Below are positions 28,377 to 39,446 of a stretch of 42,475 nt of DNA, piece by piece (the stretch's first letter is position 1; every line of letters starts with the position of its first letter). Below the pieces are notes generated by a model, which ran no database searches, was not told the DNA's origin, and worked only from the letters and a program-made list of their open reading frames with translations. A program made the position numbers and the translations under genes. This DNA is from Bacteroidota bacterium (GTDB lineage: Bacteria > Bacteroidota > Bacteroidia > Flavobacteriales > Flavobacteriaceae): positions 1 through 42,475 of the forward strand of contig JAQCJC010000009.1 in assembly GCA_027593245.1 (NCBI GenBank), written 5' to 3'.

Positions 28377-29967
28377 TTTTTTTGTCTTTAGCAATGTAGT
28401 GTTCATTGACCATTTCAATGACACTTTCTATTGTTGGTATCTTTGCAATACGAACGTCGTTGAAGTATCGTTTTGCCTCTTTGGCTGTTGTTTCGCCTAT
28501 GCAATAGGCGGTACAATTAGGAGTGTTCTTTTTCAGGAAACTCTGCACAGTTGATGGGCTATACAACAGTACTCCTTCAACGGACTCTGGTAATTTTGGC
28601 GCTTCTAGTTTTGTGCTGTACACCACAATTTCGTTAACTTTAATATTATTTTTAGCTAAGATTGATGGTAAATCGTCCATTCTAATGTCGCTGCAGAAAT
28701 AAGAAACTTCGCTGCCATTCATGAATTTCACAAGATGTTCTGCAAGTACTTTTGCGTTTTTAGCGCTGTGTTTGACAGGGCCAATTTTCTGCTCAATCAA
28801 TTTTTTAGTCCGTCGTCCTACACAATAGATTGTCTTGAACTTCAAGTCCTCTACGGCACAATTATTTAGCAGTGCTTCAACTCCATTTTTGCTTGTAATT
28901 ACGACATTTTCATGTACGGCTTTAAGTATTGATCTTTTAATTCTATTTGGTGTAGTTTTTATGAAATCTGAACTTTCAACTTTAATAGCATCAGCAAACA
29001 AATCTTTTTGCCCTTCGCTAAGTATTTTTGAAGAAAAGATATTGGTTTTTTGTGGTTTTAAGGCCGTTTTACTTACCAAGTTTTTCCCTCCTCGCTCTAC
29101 AATAAATGCGACACATTCATCTACTATACCTTGATGTTTTCCCAAAGGAGCGCTGCGCTTTGCTTCAACTTTTTTTGTGCCGTCTTCACTCAATATGATA
29201 CCATGGAAATGAACTTCTTCGTCTTTTATGAAAGCCAAAGCGCCAATGGGTGCGCTACATCCGCCTTCTAATTTGTTTAGGAAAGCACGCTCCATATGTG
29301 TGCAAATTTCAGTTTCTTCGTGATTTAATGCCGAACAGATTTCCAAAGTTTCTTTATCCGATTCTAAACAGGCAATCATGATAGCGCCTTGTGCAGGCGC
29401 AGGAACCATCCATTCTAGATTAACGGCATTTTGTGGCGTCAGACCAATTCGGCCAAGGCCTGCGGCAGCAAAAATAGCCCCGTTCCAATCGCTATTGTTT
29501 TCTAGCTTTTGTAGTCTTGTGTTGACATTTCCTCTCAATCCAACAAGGGTGTGCGTGGGGTACCTGTTAAGCCATTGTGCTTTTCTTCTAAGGCTGCCAG
29601 TAGCAATAATTGCATTTTCTTGCGCCAAAAACTCCTCGTTTTTTTTGAACACAAGCGTGTCTCTAACGTTTCCACGCTTAAGCACAGTTGCCTGAACTAT
29701 GCCTTTTGGGAGTAGGGTTGGAACGTCTTTTAAAGAATGTACGGCGATATCAATTTCTTCATTGAGGAGTGCAATATCTAGTGTTCGTGTAAAAACACCA
29801 GTAATTCCTAGTTCATAAATGGGCTGGTTTAGCATTAAATCTCCAGTAGACTTTACAGGCACTAGTTTTGTCTTGTGCCCTAAGTGTTCGAGTTGTTCTT
29901 GAACACTTTTTGCTTGCCAAAGCGCAAGTTGGCTATCACGAGTTCCAATGCGAATAGTTTTTGACAT
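28369..29967 (-). CDS. hemC: Fused hydroxymethylbilane synthase / uroporphyrinogen-III synthase (HemC-HemD)
   Basis: Hem[15 protein letters not shown], dipyrromethane Cys in [11 protein letters not shown]; about 230 aa HemD-like C-terminus ([15 protein letters not shown]...[15 protein letters not shown]...[12 protein letters not shown]). Confidence 0.92.
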   Translation of the reverse strand: MSKTIRIGTRDSQLALWQAKSVQEQLEHLGHKTKLVPVKSTGDLMLNQPIYELGITGVFTRTLDIALLNEEIDIAVHSLKDVPTLLPKGIVQATVLKRGNVRDTLVFKKNEEFLAQENAIIATGSLRRKAQWLNRYPTHTLVGLRGNVNTRLQKLENNSDWNGAIFAAAGLGRIGLTPQNAVNLEWMVPAPAQGAIMIACLESDKETLEICSALNHEETEICTHMERAFLNKLEGGCSAPIGALAFIKDEEVHFHGIILSEDGTKKVEAKRSAPLGKHQGIVDECVAFIVERGGKNLVSKTALKPQKTNIFSSKILSEGQKDLFADAIKVESSDFIKTTPNRIKRSILKAVHENVVITSKNGVEALLNNCAVEDLKFKTIYCVGRRTKKLIEQKIGPVKHSAKNAKVLAEHLVKFMNGSEVSYFCSDIRMDDLPSILAKNNIKVNEIVVYSTKLEAPKLPESVEGVLLYSPSTVQSFLKKNTPNCTAYCIGETTAKEAKRYFNDVRIAKIPTIESVIEMVNEHYIAKDKKND

Positions 29968-29969
29968 AA

Positions 29970-31217
29970 TTATGAGTCTAGTTGAAAGATTTCCTGAATC
30001 AATTCCAAGCTTTTTTTGCCAGAACTAGCCTCTTGTTTGAGGTGATGTGCAAAATGATTAGTAATTTTTTGCACAATCTGCGCGCTGATAAGATCGGCTT
30101 GTGTTTTATTGAAATCTTCTAGTTTTTTGCGCTGCACATCAATTTCTGCTTCTGCAAATACATTGAGTTTTTCTTTCAACGCTTTGATCGTTGGTGCAAA
30201 TTTACGGTACTCTAGCCATGCTAAAAACGCATTTTTAATCTCTTCAATTATGGCTTCGGCTACAGGGATAAATTCTTTTCTTTTATTTAGTGTCTCATCG
30301 GTTATGTTTGACAATTCATCCAAATGCGTTAGGGTTACGTTTTTCAAGTCTTTCACGTTCTCATCTACATTTTTAGGAAGTGACAAATCCAAAATAAGCA
30401 GCTCTTTTTTGTTTTGTATGAGTTGCTTATCTACGGTAGGGTTTTGTGCTCCAGTAGCCACAATGAGGATGTCAGTGTTTTTAATTTCCTCTGGTAGTTG
30501 ACTGTAATCTTTCACCAAAACCTTGAACTTTCCAGCGATTTTTTCTGCCCTATCCCTTGTTCTATTGATCAAGGTAATGTGTTCATTTTTGGTGTGTTTG
30601 ATGAGGTTTTCACAAGTATTTCTTCCAATTTTCCCCGTCCCGAAAAGAAGAATATTTTTGGTGGTTACATCCTTTACCGATTTTAGAATGTATTGTACAG
30701 AAGCAAAAGATACCGAAGTTGCACCCGAAGAAAGCTTTGTTTCTGTTTTAATGCGTTTGCTGGCCTGAATTACAGAATTTATGAGCCGCTCGAGAAAGGC
30801 GTCTAAAAGGCCGTATTTCTTTGATACTCTTGCACTCGATTTCAGTTGGCTAATGATTTCGAAGTCGCCAAGAATTTGGCTGTCCAATCCCGCCCCCACG
30901 CGAAACATATGCTCAATGGCTAGGCTATCTTTTAAAGTATATGCCACTGGCTCGAATGCTTCAATCGCCCCAACCGTATTATTGCACAATAGCTGGACCA
31001 ATTCATTAGGGTCATTTACAAAACCATAGATTTCGGTTCGGTTACAGGTTGATGTAGCTACAATACTTTGAATCCCTGATGTCTTGGCTTGACTGAGCAA
31101 ACGCGCTTTTTTTGTAGGACTTAAACTAAAGTCTCCGCGAAGTTTAGCATCTGCTTTTTTGTAGCTTATGCCGATAACATAAAAAGAAGTTTTTTTAGCG
31201 CTTCCGAGTTGCTCCAT
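29970..31217 (-). CDS. hemA: Glutamyl-tRNA reductase
   Basis: VIGISYKKADAKLRGDF, active-site ATSTCNRTEIYG, LLFGTGKIGRNTCENL. Confidence 0.97.
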   Translation of the reverse strand: MEQLGSAKKTSFYVIGISYKKADAKLRGDFSLSPTKKARLLSQAKTSGIQSIVATSTCNRTEIYGFVNDPNELVQLLCNNTVGAIEAFEPVAYTLKDSLAIEHMFRVGAGLDSQILGDFEIISQLKSSARVSKKYGLLDAFLERLINSVIQASKRIKTETKLSSGATSVSFASVQYILKSVKDVTTKNILLFGTGKIGRNTCENLIKHTKNEHITLINRTRDRAEKIAGKFKVLVKDYSQLPEEIKNTDILIVATGAQNPTVDKQLIQNKKELLILDLSLPKNVDENVKDLKNVTLTHLDELSNITDETLNKRKEFIPVAEAIIEEIKNAFLAWLEYRKFAPTIKALKEKLNVFAEAEIDVQRKKLEDFNKTQADLISAQIVQKITNHFAHHLKQEASSGKKSLELIQEIFQLDS

Positions 31218-31245
31218 TTATTTGGGTAATGTGTACGTTCGTGGG

Positions 31246-31253
31246 CAAAAATA
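31246..31253 (-). promoter_or_regulatory. Candidate -7 element TATTTTTG for the hemA-led operon
   Basis: Reverse complement of CAAAAATA; matches TAnnTTTG, about 28 nt upstream of the hemA ATG. Confidence 0.45.
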
Positions 31254-31327
31254 GCATCTAAGCAAAAAAAAAAATAACGCTAGAGGAACTTTATTTGTCG
31301 TTTAGGGTTTTGTCTGTAATAATTCCT

Positions 31328-31335
31328 TATTTTTG
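31328..31335 (+). promoter_or_regulatory. Candidate promoter TATTTTTG (-7), TTG at 31310-31312, for the araC-type/hemH operon
   Basis: Matches TAnnTTTG; spacer of 15 nt to TTG is shorter than usual. Confidence 0.4.
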
Positions 31336-31391
31336 CAATTCAATTTCAAACAACAGGTTTAAATTGATTAAAAAGCCAATTTTTATTTATA

Positions 31392-32312
31392 ATGAATCTA
31401 AATAAAGAAAATTCTTATTCGTTGAGCCCATCCTCAGAAAGTATCGCTACAGGGACTTTTTTAGAAACCTCTATTGAGTCTGGGTTTTTGGTGATGAGAT
31501 TTCAAAACGAAACGGATAAGCTTAAGTTACTAGAAAAAGCCATAGATAACTCCTACATTCAATTTCATTTTTGTCTAAAGGGTTCTGCTCAATTTTGTTT
31601 TAATAATAATACGTATACGCTTGATATTCCTGAAGAAAACTCTTTATTGTTGTACAATCCTCAACGCGATCTACCAATTCATATGATTACTCAGCCAAAT
31701 ACTTGGGTTGTCTCTGTTTTAATCTCTATCAAGAAGTTTCATGGCTTGTTTTCTCATGAGGCAAATTACATCACCTTTTTAAAAGACGACAACAAGCTTA
31801 AGAAGTATTATAAAGATGGTTATATTTCGCCATCTATGGCAATCGTTTTAAATCAAATCATTAACTATAATTTGAATTCTAATCTGCGTGAACTGTACTG
31901 CAAAGCTAAAGTATACGAATTACTCAGCCTCTACTTTAACCGCGGAGAGGATGCAAACATAGAGCAGTGTCCTTTTCTGGAAGACGAGTCTAATATTTTA
32001 AAAATAAAGAAAGCGAAAGATATAATTATTCAGCGTATGGCAGAGCCACCAACACTTGTCGATCTCGCCAACGAAATAGAGCTTAGTTTAAAAAAGCTAA
32101 AAGAAGGGTTTAAGCAAATCTACGGGACTACCGTCTATGGTTTTTTGTTTGATTACAAAATGGAACTTGCTCGTAAATTATTAGAATCTGGAGCGCATAA
32201 TGTTAATGAAGTTGGCCTGAAGGTTGGTTACAGTACAGCAAGTCATTTTATATCTGCCTTTAAAAAACAATACGGGACCACCCCAAAAAAATATATTCAA
32301 TCCTTAAATTAA
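31392..32312 (+). CDS. AraC-family transcriptional regulator
   Basis: C-terminal double HTH: PPTLVDLANEIELSLKKLKEGFKQIYGTTVYGFLFDYKMELARKLLES...VGLKVGYSTASHFISAFKKQYGTTPKKYI. Confidence 0.93.
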   Translation: MNLNKENSYSLSPSSESIATGTFLETSIESGFLVMRFQNETDKLKLLEKAIDNSYIQFHFCLKGSAQFCFNNNTYTLDIPEENSLLLYNPQRDLPIHMITQPNTWVVSVLISIKKFHGLFSHEANYITFLKDDNKLKKYYKDGYISPSMAIVLNQIINYNLNSNLRELYCKAKVYELLSLYFNRGEDANIEQCPFLEDESNILKIKKAKDIIIQRMAEPPTLVDLANEIELSLKKLKEGFKQIYGTTVYGFLFDYKMELARKLLESGAHNVNEVGLKVGYSTASHFISAFKKQYGTTPKKYIQSLN

Positions 32313-32324
32313 TTATACAAAAAA

Positions 32325-33356
32325 ATGAAAGGTGTTTTATTAGTCAATTTAGGCTCACCGGATAGCCCAAATCCAAAAGATGTTAAGAAATATTTAGGCG
32401 AATTCCTTATGGACGAACGTGTTATTGATGTTCCAAAGTGGGCGAGAACACTGTTGGTAAAGGGCATTATCTTGAACACTAGGCCTAAGGCTTCAGCAAA
32501 GGCTTACAAGAAAATTTGGTGGGACGAAGGCTCTCCTTTAATCGTGTTATCAGAACGTCTTAAAGACAAGGTTCAACAACAAATAGAACTGCCACTGTCT
32601 TTGGCTATGCGCTATGGTGGAATGTCTATTAAATCAGGGTTACAAGCCTTGGCAGACAAAGGAGTCACAGACGTTTTGATCATTCCATTATACCCACAAT
32701 TTGCAATGGCAACAACAGAAACAATTTTGGTCTTAGCCGATAAGCTGCAAAAAGAATTTTTCCCCAAAATGAATTTGGAAAATTTACCTCCTTTTTATAA
32801 TAATCCAAATTATATCAAAGTTCTTTCGGAGTCAATAAAAGCATATTTGAAAGGAAAAGAATATGATCATTTGTTGTTTTCATACCACGGAATTCCAGAG
32901 CGCCACATCCGCAAAAGTGATATTACAAAATCACACTGTAAGATTGATAAATCGTGTTGCAGTACAGCTTCTGAGGCACATGCATATTGTTATAAACATC
33001 AGTGTGTTGAGGTGACCCGTTTAGTGGGCGAGTATTTAAAAATGTCACCCGATACGTTCTCCACTTCCTTTCAGTCACGATTGGGGTTTGACCCATGGCT
33101 TCGCCCTTATACCGACCGAACGATAGAACGTTTAGGAAAAGAAGGAACAAAAAACATGGCTATAGTTACTCCTGCATTTGTTAGTGATTGCTTGGAAACT
33201 TTGGAGGAAATTGCTATGGAAGGCGAAGAAATTTTCCACGAAGCTGGAGGAAAAGTATTCAACACTATACCGTGTTTGAACGATGATCCACAATGGGTTG
33301 CTTTACTGGCACAATGGATTCAAGAATGGGCAACTAAAGCTGTAACTACTACTTAG
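32325..33356 (+). CDS. hemH: Ferrochelatase
   Basis: VLLVNLGSPDSP, IPLYPQFAMATTET, FSYHGIPERHI, FQSRLGFDPWLRPYT. Confidence 0.97.
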   Translation: MKGVLLVNLGSPDSPNPKDVKKYLGEFLMDERVIDVPKWARTLLVKGIILNTRPKASAKAYKKIWWDEGSPLIVLSERLKDKVQQQIELPLSLAMRYGGMSIKSGLQALADKGVTDVLIIPLYPQFAMATTETILVLADKLQKEFFPKMNLENLPPFYNNPNYIKVLSESIKAYLKGKEYDHLLFSYHGIPERHIRKSDITKSHCKIDKSCCSTASEAHAYCYKHQCVEVTRLVGEYLKMSPDTFSTSFQSRLGFDPWLRPYTDRTIERLGKEGTKNMAIVTPAFVSDCLETLEEIAMEGEEIFHEAGGKVFNTIPCLNDDPQWVALLAQWIQEWATKAVTTT

Positions 33357-34703
33357 ATGTCTAAACCAATAGTTTCAGACTTTGGAGCAGAGCCTATAGG
33401 AAAATTACTTGTGCGTCAAGCTGTTCCGGCATCAATTGGGATTTTGGTGATGTCTCTCAATATCTTAATCGATACTATTTTTGTTGGGCATTGGATAGGT
33501 GCTCAAGCGATTGCCGCTATAAATGTGGTTTTGCCAGTTTCTTTTTTTATAGCTGCCTTGGGGATGTCTATTGGTATAGGTGGATCCTCAATTATTTCGA
33601 GAGCTTTAGGGTCCAAAGCAAAACCCAAAGCCCTAACTACTTTCGGCAATCAAATTTCACTCACGCTTTTGCTTACCCTAACTCTTGTTGTTTTTGGGCT
33701 TTGTTTTATAGATGAAATCATCCCTCTTTTTGGCGGTAAAGGCACTATTTTTACTCCGGCTAAAACATATTACAGAATTGTGCTTTATGGAGTGCCACTA
33801 TTAGCACTTTCTATGATGGGCAATACGGTGATTCGCGCTGAAGGTAAGCCAAAATTTGCTATGTATGCCATGATGATACCTTCTGTTACCAACCTAGTTT
33901 TAGATGTTATTTTGATTAAGGTTTTGGATCTAGGCATGCTTGGCGCTGCATGGGCTACTACAGGATCTTATGCATTTTGTTTTCTTTTTATTTTATGGTT
34001 TTTCTTTTCCAAATACTCAGAAATGAAAATTGATTGGCATCATTTTGGCCTCAAAAAACCAATAGTCTCAGAAATAAGTAGCTTGGGCTTGGTGACCTTA
34101 TCTCGTCAAGCAGTAGTAAGTGTAACTTATCTCTTAATGAATAATATTTTATTCGATTTTGGTGGAGAAACTTCGGTCACAGCCTATGCCATTGTTTCTA
34201 GAATGCTCATGTTTGCTTTATTCCCCATATTTGGCATCACACAAGGTTTTATACCCATAGCAGGATTTAATTATGGCGCTAAAAACTATGTCCGTGTGCG
34301 TCAATCCATTAGTATTGCCATACGTTATTCTATGATTCTAGCAACCTTAGTTTTTGTGGCTTTAATTGGGGCTCCAGAACTCATTACGAAGATGTTTACC
34401 ACAGATCCTTTGGTGTTGCAAAAAACGCCAAGCGCTATGCGTTGGGTTTTTGCAGCCACACCAATTATCGCGGTACAGCTTATTGGGGCAGCTTATTTTC
34501 AGGCTGTAGGAAAAGCCACACCAGCCTTATTACTTACCCTTTCCAAGCAAGCATTTTTCTTTATACCTTTAATTTTTATCTTACCTTTATGGTATGGTGA
34601 GCTCGGCGTTTGGATGGCATTCCCTGCCTCTGACGTCTTATCTACCTTAGTAACTGCTTATTTTTTGAGGAAAGAAATGAAACAAAATTTAAAAGAATCC
34701 TAA
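33357..34703 (+). CDS. MATE-family efflux transporter
   Basis: 448 aa, 12 TM; IDTIFVGHWIGAQAIAAINVVLPVSFF, IFGITQGFIPIAGFNYGAKN. Confidence 0.93.
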   Translation: MSKPIVSDFGAEPIGKLLVRQAVPASIGILVMSLNILIDTIFVGHWIGAQAIAAINVVLPVSFFIAALGMSIGIGGSSIISRALGSKAKPKALTTFGNQISLTLLLTLTLVVFGLCFIDEIIPLFGGKGTIFTPAKTYYRIVLYGVPLLALSMMGNTVIRAEGKPKFAMYAMMIPSVTNLVLDVILIKVLDLGMLGAAWATTGSYAFCFLFILWFFFSKYSEMKIDWHHFGLKKPIVSEISSLGLVTLSRQAVVSVTYLLMNNILFDFGGETSVTAYAIVSRMLMFALFPIFGITQGFIPIAGFNYGAKNYVRVRQSISIAIRYSMILATLVFVALIGAPELITKMFTTDPLVLQKTPSAMRWVFAATPIIAVQLIGAAYFQAVGKATPALLLTLSKQAFFFIPLIFILPLWYGELGVWMAFPASDVLSTLVTAYFLRKEMKQNLKES

Positions 34704-35239
34704 TGGAATATTACAACTACATTAAAGCGCTGCATTTGATTTTTGTGATCACTTGGTTTGCAGGGCTTTTTTACATTCCACGCTTATTTATTTACCATAT
34801 AGAAGCCAGTCAAAAACCCTTAGTGGAAAGCGAAATTCTTTGCGGACAACTAAAGCTAATGTCGAGAAGGTTGTGGTATATCATTACATGGCCTTCAGCA
34901 ATATTAGCCACTTTTTTTGCATTATGGCTGTTGCATTTGGCTCCCTACTGGATAGAACAGTCCTGGATGCACGCAAAGCTTGCCTTTGTGGTGTTGCTCT
35001 TTGCATACCACATCAAAACCCACATGATTTTCAAATCATTACAAAGCGATAAGATCAATTACTCATCAAATTTTATGCGCATTTGGAATGAAGGTGCGAC
35101 CCTTATATTATTTGCCATAGTATTTTTAGTAATCCTCAAAAACACATTAGATATGCTTTACGGCCTTTTAGGCCTTTTGGGCCTTGCTCTTGTTTTAATC
35201 TTAGGAATTCGTCTTTATAAAAAGACAAGAGGTAGCTAG
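34703..35239 (+). CDS. hemJ: Protoporphyrinogen oxidase HemJ (CopD-like family)
   Basis: KALHLIFVITWFAGLFYIPRLFIYH; multi-TM 178 aa; ATG overlaps the MATE stop by 1 nt; hem context. Confidence 0.9.
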   Translation: MEYYNYIKALHLIFVITWFAGLFYIPRLFIYHIEASQKPLVESEILCGQLKLMSRRLWYIITWPSAILATFFALWLLHLAPYWIEQSWMHAKLAFVVLLFAYHIKTHMIFKSLQSDKINYSSNFMRIWNEGATLILFAIVFLVILKNTLDMLYGLLGLLGLALVLILGIRLYKKTRGS

Positions 35240-35286
35240 GGTTACAAATCCTTCATTTTTCATATATTTATAAAAAAGAACTCAGT

Positions 35287-36741
35287 ATGGCAAAACGCAG
35301 TCTGTCTTTAAGTTCAAGAATTTTCTTTTACATGATCCTTTTGGTGGTTTTGGCTTCCATTTTGATTGCTGCAGTTACTGTTTACCAATACAATGACCAA
35401 TCCCAGGATTACCACCGCAAAAGATTGGAGCGCAAAGAGGTGCAACTCATGTCAAGCATAAATTATGTTTTGAAGGAGTCGAGCTGGGAGATAAAAACAG
35501 ACAATTTAGAGCTCATTTTTAAAGATAAGATTTATGAAATTGCCAATATTCACAATGTTGCGTTCAATCTTTATGACCTAAAAGGAAAGCTGATCAAATC
35601 TTCTAAACCTTGGCTGGAAAATGATCCAGTTCCAGATCAGCTTCCCAGATATATTATAGATACTTTAGCACTGATTTCATCAAAGCGTTTTGTAGAAAAA
35701 AACAAACTGTTGGATGGTAATTACCGTTCTTCTTACTTGATTCTTAACGCCCCTTCATCAAAACCCCTTGGAATTTTAAATGTACCCTACTTTGACGATG
35801 ATTCTTTGAATTCTGGAGAGTTAAAAGAATTTTTAATTCGGCTCGGATATGCGTACATCATTATGATGCTAATTGCCATAGCATTTGCATATTTTATGTC
35901 CAAACTAATTACAAAGTCGCTAAAGGCTATAAGTGATAAAATGTATCAAACCCGTTTTGAAAAGCGCAATAAAAAAATTGCATTAGACGGCGCTACTTCC
36001 GAAGTGATGTCGCTTGTAGAATCCTATAATAACATGATTGATGCTTTGGAGGAAAGTGCACAAAAATTAGCTTCAACCGAACGCGAACAAGCATGGAGAG
36101 AGATGGCAAAGCAAGTCGCTCATGAGGTAAAAAACCCCTTAACCCCGATGCGCTTGAGTGTACAAAGTTTTCAACGAAAATTCGATCCAGATGACAAAGA
36201 CATTCTAAAAAAAGTAGACGAATACAGCAAGACGCTTATACAGCAAATTGATACTATGAGTAAAATTGCCGAAGCCTTTTCTACTTTCGCTAAAATGCCT
36301 ACTCAAAAGATAGAGCACCTAAATGTTGTTGAAGTGGTTGAACACGCTTTAGATATTTTCCCTGATTCATCAATCGATTTTTCGAGTACCGCAAAATTGA
36401 TTCAAGCAGATTTTGATAGAGATCAGCTTAACAGAATTGTAACTAATTTGGTCAAAAATGCTATTCAAGCGATTCCAGAAGACAGAACAGCTGCTATAAA
36501 AGTCGAACTCTCTGAAGAAGCCCATCATATCTTTATTAAAGTAAAAGACAACGGAAGCGGAATAGAAAACGGAATAGGGCAGAAAATATTTGAACCAAAA
36601 TTTACAACTAAAACTAGCGGAATGGGACTAGGTTTGCCAATGGTAAAAAACATAGTTGAAGCATACAATGGCGAAATTACGTATAACACAACTTTAAATA
36701 AAGGGTCTGTTTTTGTAGTTTCTTTTCCAAAAAAACAATAA
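35287..36741 (+). CDS. Sensor histidine kinase, NtrY-like
   Basis: Two TM segments, H box AHEVKNPLTPMRLSVQSF, N box NLVKNAIQAI, G boxes DNGSGI and GMGLGLPMVKNIVE. Confidence 0.94.
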   Translation: MAKRSLSLSSRIFFYMILLVVLASILIAAVTVYQYNDQSQDYHRKRLERKEVQLMSSINYVLKESSWEIKTDNLELIFKDKIYEIANIHNVAFNLYDLKGKLIKSSKPWLENDPVPDQLPRYIIDTLALISSKRFVEKNKLLDGNYRSSYLILNAPSSKPLGILNVPYFDDDSLNSGELKEFLIRLGYAYIIMMLIAIAFAYFMSKLITKSLKAISDKMYQTRFEKRNKKIALDGATSEVMSLVESYNNMIDALEESAQKLASTEREQAWREMAKQVAHEVKNPLTPMRLSVQSFQRKFDPDDKDILKKVDEYSKTLIQQIDTMSKIAEAFSTFAKMPTQKIEHLNVVEVVEHALDIFPDSSIDFSSTAKLIQADFDRDQLNRIVTNLVKNAIQAIPEDRTAAIKVELSEEAHHIFIKVKDNGSGIENGIGQKIFEPKFTTKTSGMGLGLPMVKNIVEAYNGEITYNTTLNKGSVFVVSFPKKQ

Positions 36742-36744
36742 ATA

Positions 36745-37518
36745 ATGCAGTTCAATAATCTTCTCTTACATATTGATCAAGGTGTTGGTGTTATTACAAT
36801 CAACCGACCGAAAAAATTAAATGCTTTGAACAAGGAAACTATTCAAGAATTGCACGATGCTGTAAAAAGCTTGAACGCTTCGAAAGATATTCGCGTTATT
36901 ATCATCACTGGAAGTGGCGAGAAAGCATTTGTAGCAGGCGCTGATATTAGTGAATTTTCCGATTTTAGCGTCCAACAAGCAGCGCAATTGGCTCGTGAGG
37001 GGCAGAATATATTATTTGATTTTATTGATCAACTACCCACTCCTGTCATTGCAGCCGTAAACGGTTTTGCTCTTGGTGGAGGCTTAGAGCTGGCTATGGC
37101 AGCGCATTTTAGAGTCGCTAGCGCTAATGCACGCATGGGGCTTCCAGAGGTGAGTTTAGGGGTAATCCCTGGTTATGGAGGAACCCAGCGCTTGGCACAA
37201 TTAATTGGGAAGGGAAGAGCTTTAGAAATGATCACCACAGCACAGATGATTGACGCCTTGAAGGCTGAGCTTTGGGGTCTTGTAAATGTGGTAACACCTC
37301 AAGATGAATTACTTTCACATTGCCTGTATTTGGCTGAAAAAATCAAACGAAATAGCCCTTTGGCAATAGCCGCAGCAATAAGAGCCGTAAATGCTAATTA
37401 CCAAGAAGGTGTACAAGGGTACGATGTCGAAATTTCTGAGTTTGCAAAGTGTTTTGGGACAGATGATTTTTCAGAAGGGACGTCTGCATTTTTAGAAAAG
37501 CGAAAAGCAAAGTTTTAA
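36745..37518 (+). CDS. Enoyl-CoA hydratase/isomerase (crotonase) family
   Basis: ITINRPKKLNALN, KAFVAGADISEF, NGFALGGGLELAMAAHFRVA, GLPEVSLGVIPGYGGTQRL. Confidence 0.95.
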   Translation: MQFNNLLLHIDQGVGVITINRPKKLNALNKETIQELHDAVKSLNASKDIRVIIITGSGEKAFVAGADISEFSDFSVQQAAQLAREGQNILFDFIDQLPTPVIAAVNGFALGGGLELAMAAHFRVASANARMGLPEVSLGVIPGYGGTQRLAQLIGKGRALEMITTAQMIDALKAELWGLVNVVTPQDELLSHCLYLAEKIKRNSPLAIAAAIRAVNANYQEGVQGYDVEISEFAKCFGTDDFSEGTSAFLEKRKAKF

Positions 37519-37534
37519 GGGTGATTTTTGAGCA

Positions 37535-37576
37535 TAAAAAAACCCCAAAACAAATGTTCTAGGGTTTATGTTTTTT
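37535..37576. terminator. Bidirectional terminator between the crotonase gene and atpC
   Basis: AAAAAAACCC...GGGTTT stem with flanking A- and T-tracts between convergent genes. Confidence 0.7.
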
Positions 37577-37589
37577 CAAAATTTTATTA

Positions 37590-37865
37590 TTAATCTGCTA
37601 AGATAATTATTTTATTGGCGTTCATTTCTATTGTTCCAGAGCTTATTTCAAGCCAATACCCTTTTTCTTTTTGTTCAAATTTTGAGGCATTGTTTTCATC
37701 GAGATTAATCGTTCCACGAATCTTTACAAAACCTTCTTTTAAAATTGAAACAATTGGCGCGTGATTATTTAGCATTTCAAACTCTCCATTGGCACCAGGG
37801 ACAGAGACACTATCGATCTCGCCTTTAAAAAGAGTTGTTTCAGGAGATACAATTTCTAAATACAT
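37590..37865 (-). CDS. atpC: ATP synthase F1 subunit epsilon (short form)
   Basis: MYLEIVSPETTLFKGEIDSVSVPGANGEFEMLNNHAPIVSIL; 11 nt from atpD. Confidence 0.94.
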   Translation of the reverse strand: MYLEIVSPETTLFKGEIDSVSVPGANGEFEMLNNHAPIVSILKEGFVKIRGTINLDENNASKFEQKEKGYWLEISSGTIEMNANKIIILAD

Positions 37866-37876
37866 AAATGGTTTTA

Positions 37877-39409
<1,533 letters not shown>

Positions 39410-39423
39410 CTAAAATTTTGTTT

Positions 39424-39440
39424 AAAAACCACTGGTTTTT
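39424..39440 (-). promoter_or_regulatory. Palindrome AAAAACCA-C-TGGTTTTT in the predicted 5' leader of atpDC
   Basis: Perfect 8-bp arms around one central base, directly downstream of the candidate -7 element. Confidence 0.5.
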
Positions 39441-39446
39441 GCGCTG

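Noticed and set aside
29378-29695. 105-aa plus-strand ORF
   Set aside because: Antisense to the hemC domain of the fused gene
30109-30501. 130-aa plus-strand ORF
   Set aside because: Antisense to hemA; Ser/Phe-rich shadow ORF without domain features
35162-35185. GGCCTTTT short repeats
   Set aside because: Lie within hemJ and encode a Gly/Leu-rich TM segment; best explained by coding sequence
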